From: Celeribacter baekdonensis B30
GTDB taxonomy: Bacteria; Pseudomonadota; Alphaproteobacteria; Rhodobacterales; Rhodobacteraceae
Direction of reading: 5' to 3'
Length of the DNA stretch: 64,000 nucleotides
Assembly (NCBI RefSeq): GCF_000299875.1
Contig: NZ_AMRK01000006.1
Span: 1-64,000 of the forward strand
Positions 19,425-29,275 of this stretch are shown one piece after another. Position numbers and translations under genes: made by a program. The notes beneath the pieces were generated by a model. That model ran no database searches. It was not told where the DNA came from and worked only from the letters and a program-made list of their open reading frames with translations. Numbering within the stretch: the first letter of the stretch is position 1; every line of letters begins with the position of its first letter.

Positions 19425-20797
19425 TCCTGCGGCTCCGATTTTTTACCCATGCCGGATCCTTGGCCGGATCCTGCGCCTGACCCGCCACCTGAACCGGGAA
19501 CAGGCGCACCCGCGGGTGTCCCCAAAGCGGCGGCGGCGAGACTGGCGATCAGGGCCGTATCTTCGACGGGTTTGACCGCCATGCCGGGCACCGCAATGGT
19601 CGGATCGGTGACGACAAGCACGTCGCCCGCGCTCAGGCCTTGTGTGACCACCGCGATGTCATCCGAGGTGAAGCCAACCACAACTTTGCGGTTTTCAAGC
19701 GTGCCCTCGGCGGAGACCACTAAAGCCGTGCCGTCGCGCACCGCGTCACTTGGCACAACAATTTGCGCTGATTTGGGGGCGGACAGAACCACCTCCACAA
19801 ACATATTGCGGCGCAATGGCGGGCGTTCCCCGGCCACGCTTTGCCCCAGCGGATCAGTAACGCGCACAACGATGGCCGCGCTTTGGGTTTGGGCATCAAT
19901 CGCCTCGCCAACACGTTCGACTGTGGCGGGCCAGATCACGGCATGGTCCGGCGCGGGAATGCGCACCTGAGCCCGTAGATCGAGCGCGCTCGTGCCCTCT
20001 CCCGCCAGTCGCAACAGCGGGCCAATGCGGCCAATCGGAAACTGCGCAGCAATGTCCACAGCTTCGGTGCCCTCTGCGGACAAAAGTGTTTGCCCAGCCC
20101 CGACAAATTGACCCAGATCGGCGGTCACCTCCGTGAGACGCAACTCATAAGGCGCGCGAATTTCGGTAAAGCCAAGGGCACGTTCGACGGAGGCGCGTTG
20201 GGTGGCAAGCACATCGCGATTGGCGACATTGAGCGCGCGCTGATGTGTCAGCTCAAGATGTTTGGTGCGGGCTGTCAACTCTTGTCGCCGGGTCGCGTCA
20301 AGCGCGGCTTGGGTGACCACGCCTTGCTCCGCCAGCGTTTGTTGCCGCGCCAATTCATTTTGCATCAGGCTCAGGTCGGCCTGCGCCAATTCAAGACTGG
20401 CACTGATCGTGTCGTCTTGCAGCCGGGAGGAGGCCAGCTGCGCGTCGATTTGCGCCAAATCCAGACGCAGATCGCTGTCATCTATCCGAAACAACAGTGC
20501 GCCTTCGGGCATCACCGCGCCGGGGGCAAGCCCTTTCGCTGTCTCGATGATGTCCCCCGGAACCCGCGCCACGGCGCGCCATTCGCGCACCGGGGCAACG
20601 GAGCCATAGCCGATCACATGCGGCACCATGTCGATCGGCTGCACGGTGATCACGCGCACGGCGGTGGGCGGACGTTTGACCTCTGCGGCGGCGGGGGCCT
20701 GTCGCAGGGTGTCCGAGTACAAAACACTGGTGATCCCAAGGGCTGTTGGCAGGGCAACAGCCAAAGCCCGAAGAAGAAGTGTGGTTGATCGTGCCAT
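19421..20797 (-). CDS. RND efflux periplasmic adaptor (membrane fusion protein)
   Basis: The product has 458 residues with an N-terminal membrane anchor or signal (TLLLRALAVALPTALGITSVLY). It contains a biotinyl-lipoyl domain split by a long alpha-helical hairpin (about 140-235, coiled-coil heptads around RLQDDTISASLELAQADLSL), a beta-barrel domain and a membrane-proximal domain. The C-terminus carries a low-complexity Gly/Ser tail (about 430-450), unusual for the family. It links the adjacent RND permease to an outer-membrane channel encoded elsewhere. ATG 20797 is preceded by a G-rich stretch rather than a consensus ribosome site. Confidence 0.9.
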   Translation of the reverse strand: MARSTTLLLRALAVALPTALGITSVLYSDTLRQAPAAAEVKRPPTAVRVITVQPIDMVPHVIGYGSVAPVREWRAVARVPGDIIETAKGLAPGAVMPEGALLFRIDDSDLRLDLAQIDAQLASSRLQDDTISASLELAQADLSLMQNELARQQTLAEQGVVTQAALDATRRQELTARTKHLELTHQRALNVANRDVLATQRASVERALGFTEIRAPYELRLTEVTADLGQFVGAGQTLLSAEGTEAVDIAAQFPIGRIGPLLRLAGEGTSALDLRAQVRIPAPDHAVIWPATVERVGEAIDAQTQSAAIVVRVTDPLGQSVAGERPPLRRNMFVEVVLSAPKSAQIVVPSDAVRDGTALVVSAEGTLENRKVVVGFTSDDIAVVTQGLSAGDVLVVTDPTIAVPGMAVKPVEDTALIASLAAAALGTPAGAPVPGSGGGSGAGSGQGSGMGKKSEPQE

Positions 20798-20865
20798 GGT
20801 GCCCCCGGTGTCCGAATCTGATATTCATATAACTCTATACAAAAGATTGGGCCCCGGGATGTGAA

Positions 20866-22041
20866 TTAAAAAATTTCAAACAATCCCGCCGCGCCCTGGC
20901 CACCGCCAATGCACATTGAGACCACACCATAACGTGCAGCGCGGCGTTTGCCCTCAAGCAAGATATGCCCGGCCATGCGCGCGCCCGACATGCCATAAGG
21001 ATGGCCGATGGAGATCGCACCGCCGTTGACGTTGAGTTTTTCATCAGGAATGCCAAGCGTGTCGCGGCAATAGAGCAATTGCGCGGCAAAGGCTTCGTTG
21101 ATCTCCCAAAGATCAATATCGTCGATGGTCAGGCCTGCACGTTTTAAAAGTCGCGGAATGGCATAGATCGGACCGATGCCCATTTCTTCGGGGGCGACCC
21201 CTGCCACGGCAAAGCCTCGGAAGGCGCCAAGCGGCTCTAATCCACGTCTTTCCGCCTCTTTGGCCGACATGACGATACAGGCAGAGGCCCCATCCGACAG
21301 TTGGCTGGCGTTGCCCGCCGTGACGGATTTGTCCGGGCCAAGCACGGCTTTGAGACTGCTCAACCCCTCAAGCGTTGTACCGGGGCGATTGCATTCATCC
21401 GCCTCCAGCCGCACGGTCTCCTCATGGCTTTCGCCTGTGGCTTTATCCGTCACGGTTTTAATCGCCTCAACAGGGACGATTTCATCGGAGAATAGACCCA
21501 AATCCTGGGCCATTGCGGTTTTTTTCTGCGAGGCCAAAGCATAGGCATCCTGCGCCGCGCGCGTAACGCCATAACGTTCGGCCACCACTTCGGCGGTTTC
21601 GATCATCGACATGTAATAGGCATCCGGCACGCCCGGAGATGGGTAGCGGTAGCCGTTCCAGTGAGTGTTTTGAACCAAGGAAATAGAGTCTAATCCCCCT
21701 GCAAGCGCCACATCGACGCCCTCCGCCATGACCATATGGGCAGCCGATGCGATGGCATTGAGACCCGAGGCGCATTGCCGATCCAGAGTGACCCCCGCGA
21801 CCGTATCGGGCAGCCCTGAGGCCAGCACGATATGGCGCGCGACGTTGATGCCGGTGGAGCCTTGGGTCAGGGCCGATCCGAAAATGGCCTCTTCAATCTC
21901 ACCCCCTTCAAGACCTGCACGCGCCACGGCAGCACGCACCGCATGGGCGGCCATGGCCGGGCCTTCGAGGTTGTTGAACGCGCCACGATAGGCTTTGCCA
22001 ATCGGCGTGCGGGCGGTGGAAACGATAACGGCTTCGCGCAT
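20866..22041 (-). CDS. Acetyl-CoA acyltransferase (thiolase)
   Basis: The product has 391 residues with the complete thiolase active site: nucleophile Cys90 in LDRQCASG, His347 in [14 protein letters not shown], and the general-base Cys377 in [10 protein letters not shown]. It cleaves a 3-ketoacyl-CoA with CoA to acetyl-CoA and a shortened acyl-CoA, or runs in reverse. ATG 22041 was chosen because conserved thiolase sequence ([12 protein letters not shown]) begins right there; a longer frame to 22077 adds only non-conserved residues. It is the last gene of the LysR-linked catabolic operon, downstream of CoA-transferase genes, consistent with the final thiolytic step. Confidence 0.93.
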   Translation of the reverse strand: MREAVIVSTARTPIGKAYRGAFNNLEGPAMAAHAVRAAVARAGLEGGEIEEAIFGSALTQGSTGINVARHIVLASGLPDTVAGVTLDRQCASGLNAIASAAHMVMAEGVDVALAGGLDSISLVQNTHWNGYRYPSPGVPDAYYMSMIETAEVVAERYGVTRAAQDAYALASQKKTAMAQDLGLFSDEIVPVEAIKTVTDKATGESHEETVRLEADECNRPGTTLEGLSSLKAVLGPDKSVTAGNASQLSDGASACIVMSAKEAERRGLEPLGAFRGFAVAGVAPEEMGIGPIYAIPRLLKRAGLTIDDIDLWEINEAFAAQLLYCRDTLGIPDEKLNVNGGAISIGHPYGMSGARMAGHILLEGKRRAARYGVVSMCIGGGQGAAGLFEIF

Positions 22042-22052
22042 GAGTTCGGTCC

Positions 22053-23345
22053 TTAAATATTTTCGACGCCGCACCAATCGGCGATGAACAGGGCCGTGGC
22101 CCCTGTGATGCGGCGGATGCTTTCCAGCTCCACGCGTTCGTTAAATCCGTGGATGGCCTCGGCGCGCGGGCCGTAGACCAGCGCGGGCGTGTCGGCGTAA
22201 AGGCCAAAGAACCGCGCATCGGTCGTGGCGGTGATGGCCGCGTGATCCAAGGCCTCGCCCGTGGTGGTCAAATGTGCGCTCTCCAATGCCCCAATCGCGG
22301 CCTGTGCCGTGGCGGATGTGTCTTCTGAAAGCGCATATCCTTCGGCCATAAAGCCGTGATAGATTACCTCCGGCAGTGCATTTTTGAGAAAAGCGTTTTG
22401 CCGCGCGGCCTCATAAATGGTCTGTTCGATCTCCACCTTTGCGGCCTCGATGTCCTGGCCCGGAAAAATCGCCATGCGCACGTCTATGACCGACCATGCG
22501 GGCACGGAACTGGTCCAGTCGCCGCCTTGGATTTTACCGATATTGAGGTTCAGCGCATGGTCGTGATGGGCGAAATCTTTGTGCCGTTTGTCGGCAGCGT
22601 TCCAACGATGTTCCATTTCGTGCAGCGCATGGATCAATGGGATCGCCGCCTCAATCGCGTTCGCGCCACTGCCCGCATATGCAACGTGGGTCGGCACGCC
22701 CTTAAGATGCACCTGAAACCAAATCACTCCGATCTGCGCGGTGACGAGTTTTTCCTCAAACGGCTCGGGGATCAGCGCGGCATCGGCTGTATAGCCCCGC
22801 GCGAGACACGCCAGCGCGCCGTTGCCGGTGCATTCTTCCTCGACGACGGATTGAAAAAGCACGTCGGCAGCGGGGGCAAGGTTCAGATGACGCAGGGCAT
22901 CAAGGGCGAAGAGGTTTGACGCCAGTCCCGCCTTCATATCACCACCGCCGCGCCCATAGAGCCAGCCATCGGCCACATGCGGTTCAAACGGCGGCTTGTC
23001 CCACATGTCGAGCGGCCCGGCGGGCACCACGTCGATATGGCCATTGAGGATCAAAGAGCGGCCCTTTTGGGTTCGGCTTTTATGGGTGCCGACGACGTTT
23101 TGGGCATCCTCATACGGGCCAAGCACGGGGGAGAAGCCGGGCAGATGGCTGATGTCATCGACGTTGATCTGCCATTGATCGACCGCCATACCGCGCGACG
23201 TCAGTTCGGAGGCCATAAAGGCCTGCGCGCTTTGCTCAAAGCCACGCGTCGAGGGGTGCGATGTCAGCTCAGATAGAAACGCGATCTCCTGATCAAACAG
23301 GTCATCGACCGCTGACAAAATGCGGGTGGAAAGCTCTTGATCCAT
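22053..23345 (-). CDS. M20-family metallopeptidase / deacylase (ArgE/DapE-like)
   Basis: A zinc-dependent amidohydrolase of 430 residues. The metal ligands are visible: His103 in [10 protein letters not shown], Asp136 in [10 protein letters not shown], the Glu pair at 170-171 in VVEEECTGN, and the C-terminal His in [11 protein letters not shown]. The dimerisation lid lies between them. ATG 23345 has GAGG five bases upstream. M20 enzymes of this subgroup remove acyl groups from N-acyl amino acids or hydrolyse dipeptides. In this operon it could release the free amino acid from an imported N-acylated substrate, which is inference from position. Confidence 0.9.
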   Translation of the reverse strand: MDQELSTRILSAVDDLFDQEIAFLSELTSHPSTRGFEQSAQAFMASELTSRGMAVDQWQINVDDISHLPGFSPVLGPYEDAQNVVGTHKSRTQKGRSLILNGHIDVVPAGPLDMWDKPPFEPHVADGWLYGRGGGDMKAGLASNLFALDALRHLNLAPAADVLFQSVVEEECTGNGALACLARGYTADAALIPEPFEEKLVTAQIGVIWFQVHLKGVPTHVAYAGSGANAIEAAIPLIHALHEMEHRWNAADKRHKDFAHHDHALNLNIGKIQGGDWTSSVPAWSVIDVRMAIFPGQDIEAAKVEIEQTIYEAARQNAFLKNALPEVIYHGFMAEGYALSEDTSATAQAAIGALESAHLTTTGEALDHAAITATTDARFFGLYADTPALVYGPRAEAIHGFNERVELESIRRITGATALFIADWCGVENI

Positions 23346-23353
23346 GGGATGCC

Positions 23354-24022
23354 TCAAAAGGTAGGAATGTCAGTGTCAGGTACGATCAATGGCGCGCCCG
23401 TGGCCTCGGTGACCTCTTGGACGGTGACGCCCGTCGCCAATTCGCAAAGCTCAAATCCATGTGCCGTTACGTCGATCACCGCCAGATCGGTAAAGATCCG
23501 TGCCACGCGGCGCTGGGCGGTCAGGGGCAACGTACACTGTTGCAGCAGCTTCGGATTGCCGTGCCGATCCGTGTGCGTGGTCATCACCACCACACGCCGC
23601 GCCTTTTGTGCCAATTCAATTGCGCCGCCTGCGCCGGGGGAGAATTTTCCGGGGATTTTCCAATTGGCCAAATCGCCGTTTTGTGCCACTTCGAACGCGC
23701 CCAACATGGTCAAATCCAGCCGACCAGAGCGCACCAACGCAAAGGACACGGCACTGTCGAAATAGGCGGAGCCGGGGATGGGCGAGACATAGGCCCCGCC
23801 CGCGTCGATCAGGTTTCGGTCAGCACGCTCATAGGGCAGGGTGGCGCCAATTCCGGTCATGCCGTTTTCGGTATGAAGGCAGACGGGCAAATTGGCGGGC
23901 AGGTGATTGATCACTTTGGTCGGCAAACCGATGCCAAGATTAACCACCATACCGGCGGTGATTTCACGGGCGGCGCGGGCGATCATGCGGGCGCGTGCGT
24001 CAAGGGGGTTAGCGTCTGACAA
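23354..24022 (-). CDS. 3-oxoacid CoA-transferase family, subunit B
   Basis: The beta subunit of a class I CoA-transferase, 222 residues. The active-site glutamate that forms the CoA thioester is Glu52 in LHTENGMTGIGA, and GKFSPGAGGAIELAQKARRVVVMT is the conserved second block. No ATG is suitably placed: conserved sequence (LDARARMIARAAREI) starts directly after a TTG at 24022, which overlaps the end of subunit A by 14 bases and follows GAGG by nine. A start at the ORF's upstream ATG would extend into unrelated sequence. With subunit A it activates a keto acid at the expense of succinyl- or acetyl-CoA. Confidence 0.92.
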   Translation of the reverse strand: MSDANPLDARARMIARAAREITAGMVVNLGIGLPTKVINHLPANLPVCLHTENGMTGIGATLPYERADRNLIDAGGAYVSPIPGSAYFDSAVSFALVRSGRLDLTMLGAFEVAQNGDLANWKIPGKFSPGAGGAIELAQKARRVVVMTTHTDRHGNPKLLQQCTLPLTAQRRVARIFTDLAVIDVTAHGFELCELATGVTVQEVTEATGAPLIVPDTDIPTF

Positions 24023-24701
24023 TGCCGTAATCCTCAGAAAGTTCAGAGAGTTCCGCGACGTGATCGACAAAGGCTCCGGGGGTTTCAACGGCCTCGGGGG
24101 AGAGACTTCCCAAAGGCCCGAGGGTTTCGACTTCAGCGATCACCATAGGGGCAGCCATGGCCATCAGCGGATTGAAATTCCGTGCCGTGGCGGCATATGT
24201 GAGATTGCCAAACGGATCGGCGCAGTCGGCATGAATGAGGGCAACATCGGCGCGTAGAGCGCTTTCGACCAAAAGGCGTTTGCCGTGCATCTCCACCACC
24301 TGTTTGCCCTCGGCCAATTCTGTGCCGAGACCAATATCGGTGACAATTGCGGAAAGCCCCGCCCCCCCGGCGCGAATGCGTTCGGCCAGGATGCCTTGGG
24401 CACAAAATTCGACCCTAATCCGGCCCGAATTGAGGGCGGAGATGGCATTGGCGTTGAGGCCGATATGGGTTGAAATCAGGGTTTTCACCTGTCCATTTGC
24501 AATCAAAAGGTCGATGCCCATCCCGGTTTCATTGGCATCGTTTTTGATCAGGGTGAGGTCTTTTTGACCCTGACGCACCAATTCACGGATCAACGTAAAG
24601 GGCGTGCCGGGCACGCCAAAGCCCCCGACCATGATCGTCGCCCCATCAGGGATGCGCGCCACGGCCGCCTCGATCGTGGTGGTTTTGTCCGGCAGGCTCA
24701 T
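24009..24701 (-). CDS. 3-oxoacid CoA-transferase family, subunit A
   Basis: The product has 230 residues, the normal length for the alpha subunit. The N-terminal glycine-rich GATIMVGGFGVPGTP (about 20-34) is the CoA-binding and oxyanion loop, and KNDANETGMGIDLLI and EFCAQGILAERIRAGG match the ScoA/AtoD pattern. It overlaps the aminotransferase gene by four bases and subunit B by 14. Members act on 3-ketoadipate, acetoacetate or similar acids. The thiolase two genes downstream supports a 3-keto acid substrate here. Confidence 0.92.
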   Translation of the reverse strand: MSLPDKTTTIEAAVARIPDGATIMVGGFGVPGTPFTLIRELVRQGQKDLTLIKNDANETGMGIDLLIANGQVKTLISTHIGLNANAISALNSGRIRVEFCAQGILAERIRAGGAGLSAIVTDIGLGTELAEGKQVVEMHGKRLLVESALRADVALIHADCADPFGNLTYAATARNFNPLMAMAAPMVIAEVETLGPLGSLSPEAVETPGAFVDHVAELSELSEDYGIVRR

Positions 24702-26047
24702 TGGCCCATCACCGGCAGGTCGTGGTTGGCGGCAAAGGCGTCCAAACTGTCGATCAAAATCGCCATGATCTCGTCAATCTGCGTCTCAGTGATGATCAGT
24801 GGCGGGCAGACGAGGAAGTGATCGCCCTCAACGCCGCCACGGGTGCGGCGGGAATAGAGGATGAGACCGCGCGCATAGGCCAGTTCGACCAGCTCGGAAT
24901 GGGCGTTCATCTCTTTCGGCAGGGGATCTTTGGTGTCGCGATCCGACATGAGTTCAAAGGCCTGCAACAATCCCTTGCCGCGCACATCACCGATAAAGGG
25001 ATAGCGGTCCATCAGGGTCTTGAGCCGGGCGTGTAAAACCTCCCCCATCGCCGCGCAATTCTGAACGATGTTCTGTTCTTCCATCTCTTCCAAGACGGCC
25101 AAACCGGCGGCGCAAGCCAAGGGGTTTCCAGCATAGGTGAACCCGTGCAAAAAGCCTCCGGCCTCCATCAAAGCATCGACCATCTCGCGACGCGCAGCGA
25201 CCGCACCCAAAGGCGCATAGCCCGCGCCCAAGCCTTTGGACATGGCGATGATGTCGGGGGTGGCACCCCAATGTTCACAGGCCAAAAACGTCCCCGTGCG
25301 GCCCGCGCCGGTCATGACCTCATCAAAAATCAGGATCACGCCGTATTCGTCGCAAATCTCGCGGATGCGTTTGTAATAGCTGTCCGGGGCGACCAGCGCG
25401 CCAGTTGACGCGCCGCCCACGGGCTCCATGATAAAGGCCAAAACCGTGTCCGCGCCCTCCGCCTCGATCCGCTCGCGCAGCATTTCGGCGTATTTGATCC
25501 CGCGGTCTTCGTCACTCAGGTTGTCACGATCCAAATAACAGGTCGGCGCTTTGACATGCGGCATATCTTGGAACATCGGCGCAAAGGGGCCAGCAAAGAG
25601 TTTACCCCCGGTGAGCGCCAGCGCGCCCAAGGTGCCGCCGTGGTAGGCGGGCGTGCGGGCGATGACTTTCCAACGGCTGCTTTGGCCCTGGGTCACGGCA
25701 TATTGGCGGGCGAGTTTTTCGGCGGTTTCCACCGCTTCCGAGCCCCCGGAGACAAAGAAAATCCGGTCCAACCCCTCGGGCATCAAACCCGCAAGTTTTG
25801 TGGCCAAATCTTCGGAGGGGTGGGTGCGGAAATGGAGGCGGTAGCCGAATGTGGCTTTGTCCATCTGCGCTTTCATCTTGGCCAGAACGCGTGGGTTTGA
25901 GTGGCCAATGTTGGACACCATCGCGCCGGATGAGCCGTCGATGTAGCGCTTGCCGCTTTCGTCATAGAGGTAAATCCCCTCGCCATGATCCAGAAACGGT
26001 CGCGGTTGGGTGGCGAGGTAGAACAGGTTGGACTGCTCGGTGGTCAT
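24698..26047 (-). CDS. Class III (omega/beta-amino-acid) aminotransferase
   Basis: A PLP enzyme of 449 residues. The cofactor lysine is Lys271 in [15 protein letters not shown], Asp242 in [14 protein letters not shown] binds the pyridine nitrogen, and the [10 protein letters not shown] loop near 100-109 is the phosphate cup. Class III enzymes act on amino groups distal to, or beta to, the carboxylate. Followed by a CoA-transferase and thiolase, the most coherent reading is conversion of a beta-amino acid to a 3-keto acid. It overlaps the ABC ATPase gene by four bases. Alternatives such as a diamine or gamma-amino acid substrate would not need the thiolase. Confidence 0.9.
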   Translation of the reverse strand: MTTEQSNLFYLATQPRPFLDHGEGIYLYDESGKRYIDGSSGAMVSNIGHSNPRVLAKMKAQMDKATFGYRLHFRTHPSEDLATKLAGLMPEGLDRIFFVSGGSEAVETAEKLARQYAVTQGQSSRWKVIARTPAYHGGTLGALALTGGKLFAGPFAPMFQDMPHVKAPTCYLDRDNLSDEDRGIKYAEMLRERIEAEGADTVLAFIMEPVGGASTGALVAPDSYYKRIREICDEYGVILIFDEVMTGAGRTGTFLACEHWGATPDIIAMSKGLGAGYAPLGAVAARREMVDALMEAGGFLHGFTYAGNPLACAAGLAVLEEMEEQNIVQNCAAMGEVLHARLKTLMDRYPFIGDVRGKGLLQAFELMSDRDTKDPLPKEMNAHSELVELAYARGLILYSRRTRGGVEGDHFLVCPPLIITETQIDEIMAILIDSLDAFAANHDLPVMGQ

Positions 26048-26874
26048 TTTGCACCTTCGTTGGTTTGTGCGGCAGTAAGGGCCGCCGCTTCGGCGGCGTT
26101 TTGGGCGTGATGCTGGGCAAGATGTTTGCGCAGAAATTCTTTGGTCCGCTCTTCTGTCGGGTTTTGAAACACGACGCTGGGCGGGCCTTGTTCAACGACA
26201 ACGCCCTTGTCCATAAAGATCACCCGGTCACAGACGGAGGCGGCGAAATCCATTTCGTGGGTCACGATGATCATCGTCATGTGTTCTTCGGCGAGGCGTT
26301 TCATCACCAGATTGACCTCTTCGACCAGCTCCGGGTCGAGCGCCGATGTGGCCTCATCAAACAGCATCAATTTCGGCTGCATCGCCAAGGCGCGCGCGAT
26401 GGCGACGCGCTGTTTTTGACCGCCGGAAAGTTGCGAGGGATAGTAATCAATCCGCTCCAACATGCCGACGTGATTGAGCTGTTCTTCGGCCAGCTTGTCG
26501 GCCTCTTTGTCGGAGAGACCTTTGAGCAGCTTTGGCGCCATGGTGACGTTGTCGCGCACCGAGAGATGCGGGAAGAGGTTGAAGTGTTGAAACACCATCC
26601 CGACCTGTTGGCGCATGGCATTGATATGTTTTTCATATTGGCGATAGGGCAGGTCTTTGTTGATCTGCACGCCATCAAGCCAGACCTCGCCGCCGGTGAG
26701 CGAATCCAGATCATTGATCGCCCGCAACAGCGTGGATTTGCCCGACCCAGATGGGCCGATGATGGCAACGATTTCGCCTCGGTCCACGGTAAGGGAAATG
26801 TCTTTGAGCACCTCAAGATCGCCATAGGCTTTCTGGGCGTGACGGATGTCGACGAATTTATGAGCTTCGGTCAT
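26044..26874 (-). CDS. Polar-amino-acid ABC transporter ATP-binding protein
   Basis: The product has 276 residues with Walker [10 protein letters not shown] (40-48), Q-loop FQHFNLFPH, signature LSGGQKQ (149-155) and Walker [14 protein letters not shown]; it belongs to the HisP/GlnQ group. The C-terminal 25 residues are a His/Ala/Gln-rich tail ([20 protein letters not shown]) beyond the usual domain end. Together with the two permeases and binding protein upstream it completes an importer separate from the Aap system in this window. Confidence 0.93.
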   Translation of the reverse strand: MTEAHKFVDIRHAQKAYGDLEVLKDISLTVDRGEIVAIIGPSGSGKSTLLRAINDLDSLTGGEVWLDGVQINKDLPYRQYEKHINAMRQQVGMVFQHFNLFPHLSVRDNVTMAPKLLKGLSDKEADKLAEEQLNHVGMLERIDYYPSQLSGGQKQRVAIARALAMQPKLMLFDEATSALDPELVEEVNLVMKRLAEEHMTMIIVTHEMDFAASVCDRVIFMDKGVVVEQGPPSVVFQNPTEERTKEFLRKHLAQHHAQNAAEAAALTAAQTNEGAK

Positions 26875-26890
26875 GTCAGGTCCTTAAAGC

Positions 26891-27547
26891 TTAGCGAGAG
26901 AGGGAGGTTTTACGTTCGATGCGGCGCATAACGGCCTCCATGCCGAGATTGACGACGTAGTAAAACACGGCCGCGACGGCGTAGAATTCAAACGGGCGAT
27001 AGGTGCGGCCAATGGCGAGTTGTGACGAAAGCGTCAGTTCCGATACGCCGATCACGGAGACCAGGGCGGAGTCTTTGAGCAGCGCGATCATGTTGTTGCC
27101 AATCGGCGGGATCACATCACGCACAGCTTGGGGGATCACCACCTTGCGCAGGGCTTGCGCGCGGGAACAGCCAAGGGTGCGCGCGGCCTCCATCTGACCG
27201 TTGTCTACGGCCAGGATCGCGGTTTGGATCAGTTCAGAATTATAGACCGCAAAGTGCAGGCCCAGCCCGATCACACCGGCGACAAAAGCAGGCAAATCAA
27301 TGCCAAGCTCGACCAGCCCGAAATAGATCAGAAACAACTGCAACAACAACGGCGTGCCCATAAAGAGCCATGCGAAAAGCCGCACCGGAAGCCGGAGGAA
27401 CCACGGCGCGTAAAGCGCGATCACGGCAAAGAGGATACCACCGAAAAAGCTCAGGAGGGCGGCGCAGACGGTGATGGCGATGGTCCACAACACACCGATC
27501 AAAATCGTGTCGAGGTAGGCGGGGACAACGGTGAAATCAAGACCCAT
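26891..27547 (-). CDS. Polar-amino-acid ABC transporter permease, HisM/GlnP type (second)
   Basis: The product has 218 residues with five or so membrane segments and the EAA loop MEAARTLGCSRAQALRKVVIPQAVRDVIPPIGN. ATG 27547 follows AAAGG. It forms the membrane channel with the neighbouring permease, from which it is separated by 42 bases. Confidence 0.92.
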   Translation of the reverse strand: MGLDFTVVPAYLDTILIGVLWTIAITVCAALLSFFGGILFAVIALYAPWFLRLPVRLFAWLFMGTPLLLQLFLIYFGLVELGIDLPAFVAGVIGLGLHFAVYNSELIQTAILAVDNGQMEAARTLGCSRAQALRKVVIPQAVRDVIPPIGNNMIALLKDSALVSVIGVSELTLSSQLAIGRTYRPFEFYAVAAVFYYVVNLGMEAVMRRIERKTSLSR

Positions 27548-27589
27548 GGCGCGCGCCTTTCATGCTGGATTTCAGGACAGGACAATGGC

Positions 27590-28237
27590 TCATGGCAGGC
27601 GCACCTTTCGGTCGAGATAAGAGATGCCTTTGCCCGTCACGGTGATGATGAGGATGTAAAGCACGCCCGCCAAAAAGAACATTTCGAACGGCTTATAGGT
27701 TGAGCCGATATAGCGCTGGGCAGTGTAAGTCAGTTCGACCACAGAGATCGCGGCGACAAGGGCGGTGCCTTTGATCTGGGCGTTGATGTTGACCCCCAAG
27801 GGCCGGATCATCAGGCGCATGGCTTGTGGCAATGTCACCTTTCGAAACGCCTGAGTGCGCGACAGACCCAATGTGCGCGCCGCCTCGGTTTGACCTCCGT
27901 CCACGGACACAATCGCCCCGCGCATGGTTTCGGCCATATAGGCCCCGATATTGAGGCCAAGCCCAATCACCCCCGCCTCGAACGCGTCGAGTTGGATGCC
28001 GATTTGCGGACCGCCGAAGTACAACAGGAACAGTTGGATCAGCGCAGGCGTGCCGCGAAAGACGCTGACATAGACCGCGCCGATGATGCGCAACAGGCGA
28101 AAGCGCGACATCCGCGCCGCAGCCGCCAGCGCGCCACAGATCAGCCCAAGCAGAACCGTGAGCACGGACAGCTCAATGGTCACCACCGCAGCTTCGAGAA
28201 AATAGGGATAAACCTTGAGGATAAGCTCTATGTCCAT
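27590..28237 (-). CDS. Polar-amino-acid ABC transporter permease, HisQ/GlnP type (first)
   Basis: The product has 215 residues, is homologous to the next gene and has the same EAA loop layout (TEAARTLGLSRTQAFRKVTLPQAMRLMIRPLGV). It starts at ATG 28237, with only a modest GAGA ribosome site, after a 99-base gap from the binding-protein gene. That gap may hold an RNA structure that lets the binding protein be made in excess, as is common; a GC-rich run at 28270-28320 is the only candidate seen. Confidence 0.92.
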   Translation of the reverse strand: MDIELILKVYPYFLEAAVVTIELSVLTVLLGLICGALAAAARMSRFRLLRIIGAVYVSVFRGTPALIQLFLLYFGGPQIGIQLDAFEAGVIGLGLNIGAYMAETMRGAIVSVDGGQTEAARTLGLSRTQAFRKVTLPQAMRLMIRPLGVNINAQIKGTALVAAISVVELTYTAQRYIGSTYKPFEMFFLAGVLYILIITVTGKGISYLDRKVRLP

Positions 28238-28336
28238 AGCGACAGAGGTCTCTTTGGGTCAGGGAAAGAAGGGGCGCAAACGAGAGGTCAAAGGGGACGC
28301 GCAGATCACGCGCCCCCTATCGAGACCCTGTGCGGC

Positions 28337-29122
28337 TTAGCGGATGTCTTCGCCGATCCACTCTTTGGCAATGGCAACGTAGGTGCCATCGGCCATCATC
28401 TCGTCAAGGGCGGCTTGCATTGCGGCCTTCAATTCGGGGTTGCCTTTGCGAATGGCGATGCCGGCACCAAAGGGTTCGGTGTCCGGGTCGTCAAAGCTCG
28501 TGTAGGCGTAGCCGTTTTCTTTGAGCGCCAAAATCGCAGCGATGGAGTCGTTGACGATCACATCAACGCGACCGTTTTCAAGCTCCATGATCAGCTCCGG
28601 CAGACCTTTGTAAGTGCGTACGGTGTAGCCTTTGTTCTTGGCCCATTCCTCGTGGGTTTCGCCCAAAGTCACGCCAACTTTTTTGCCGTCCAGATCGGCG
28701 AGGGTTTCGATGCCGCTGCCGGGTTTGGAGAAAATAGCGCGGCCCGTGGTGTAATAGGGGCCAACAAAATCAACCACTTCGGCGCGCTCATCGGTGATGG
28801 TCATTGAGCCGACGATGGCGTCATATTTATTGGCCAAAAGCCCACCGATGATGCCGTCCCATGCCGTGGTGACGATTTCGGTCTCAAGACCCATGCGTTT
28901 GGCGATCTCGGTCCCGATGGCCGGATCAAAGCCCACGACTTCATTTTTGTCATTCACAAAGTTGAACGGAGGATAAGCGCCGGACATGGCGATCCGCATC
29001 ACGCCTTTTTCTTTGAGGGTCTCAAGCTCGTCTGCGGCCACAGGGGCGGCAAGGGTCAGCCCGGTCAGTGCGAAAGCCGAAACGGCGACAGCGGTTTTCA
29101 AGAAAGTTCTACGTTTGGTCAT
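28337..29122 (-). CDS. Amino-acid ABC transporter substrate-binding protein with Tat-like signal
   Basis: A periplasmic binding protein of family 3, 261 residues. The N-terminus TKRRTFLK followed by a hydrophobic stretch and APVAADE is a convincing twin-arginine signal peptide. Conserved SBP3 blocks include YPPFNFVNDKNEVVGFDPAIGTEIAKRMG and DAIVGSMTITDERAEVVDF. The start at 29122 was chosen because it places the RR motif correctly; the frame is open to 29233 but would bury the signal. It is the first gene of the operon and divergent from the LysR gene. Confidence 0.93.
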   Translation of the reverse strand: MTKRRTFLKTAVAVSAFALTGLTLAAPVAADELETLKEKGVMRIAMSGAYPPFNFVNDKNEVVGFDPAIGTEIAKRMGLETEIVTTAWDGIIGGLLANKYDAIVGSMTITDERAEVVDFVGPYYTTGRAIFSKPGSGIETLADLDGKKVGVTLGETHEEWAKNKGYTVRTYKGLPELIMELENGRVDVIVNDSIAAILALKENGYAYTSFDDPDTEPFGAGIAIRKGNPELKAAMQAALDEMMADGTYVAIAKEWIGEDIR

Positions 29123-29232
29123 CGTCTTCTCCAGTTGGATCCGAACCGCCTTTGAGGGTGGACCTCTCGGCGGGGATGGTTTGAATGGTGGTTCTGGCCA
29201 CCTTGGTGAAAAGGCTTGCATGTGTGAATACA

Positions 29233-29264
29233 TTGCGCAAATAAATAATAAGAATGTTCAACAT
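29233..29264. promoter_or_regulatory. Palindromes between the binding-protein gene and lysR
   Basis: The 153-base divergent spacer holds TTGCGCAA (29233-29240) and ATGTTCAACAT (29254-29264), the latter ending 12 bases before the lysR start codon. LysR regulators bind dyads of T-N11-A type in such spacers and usually repress themselves. These are the best dyads visible here. Confidence 0.4.
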
Positions 29265-29275
29265 AGATGTAATTT

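Noticed and set aside
24023-24088. Upstream start for CoA-transferase subunit B
   Set aside because: It would overlap subunit A by 80 bases and add residues not found in the family; TTG 24022 fits better.
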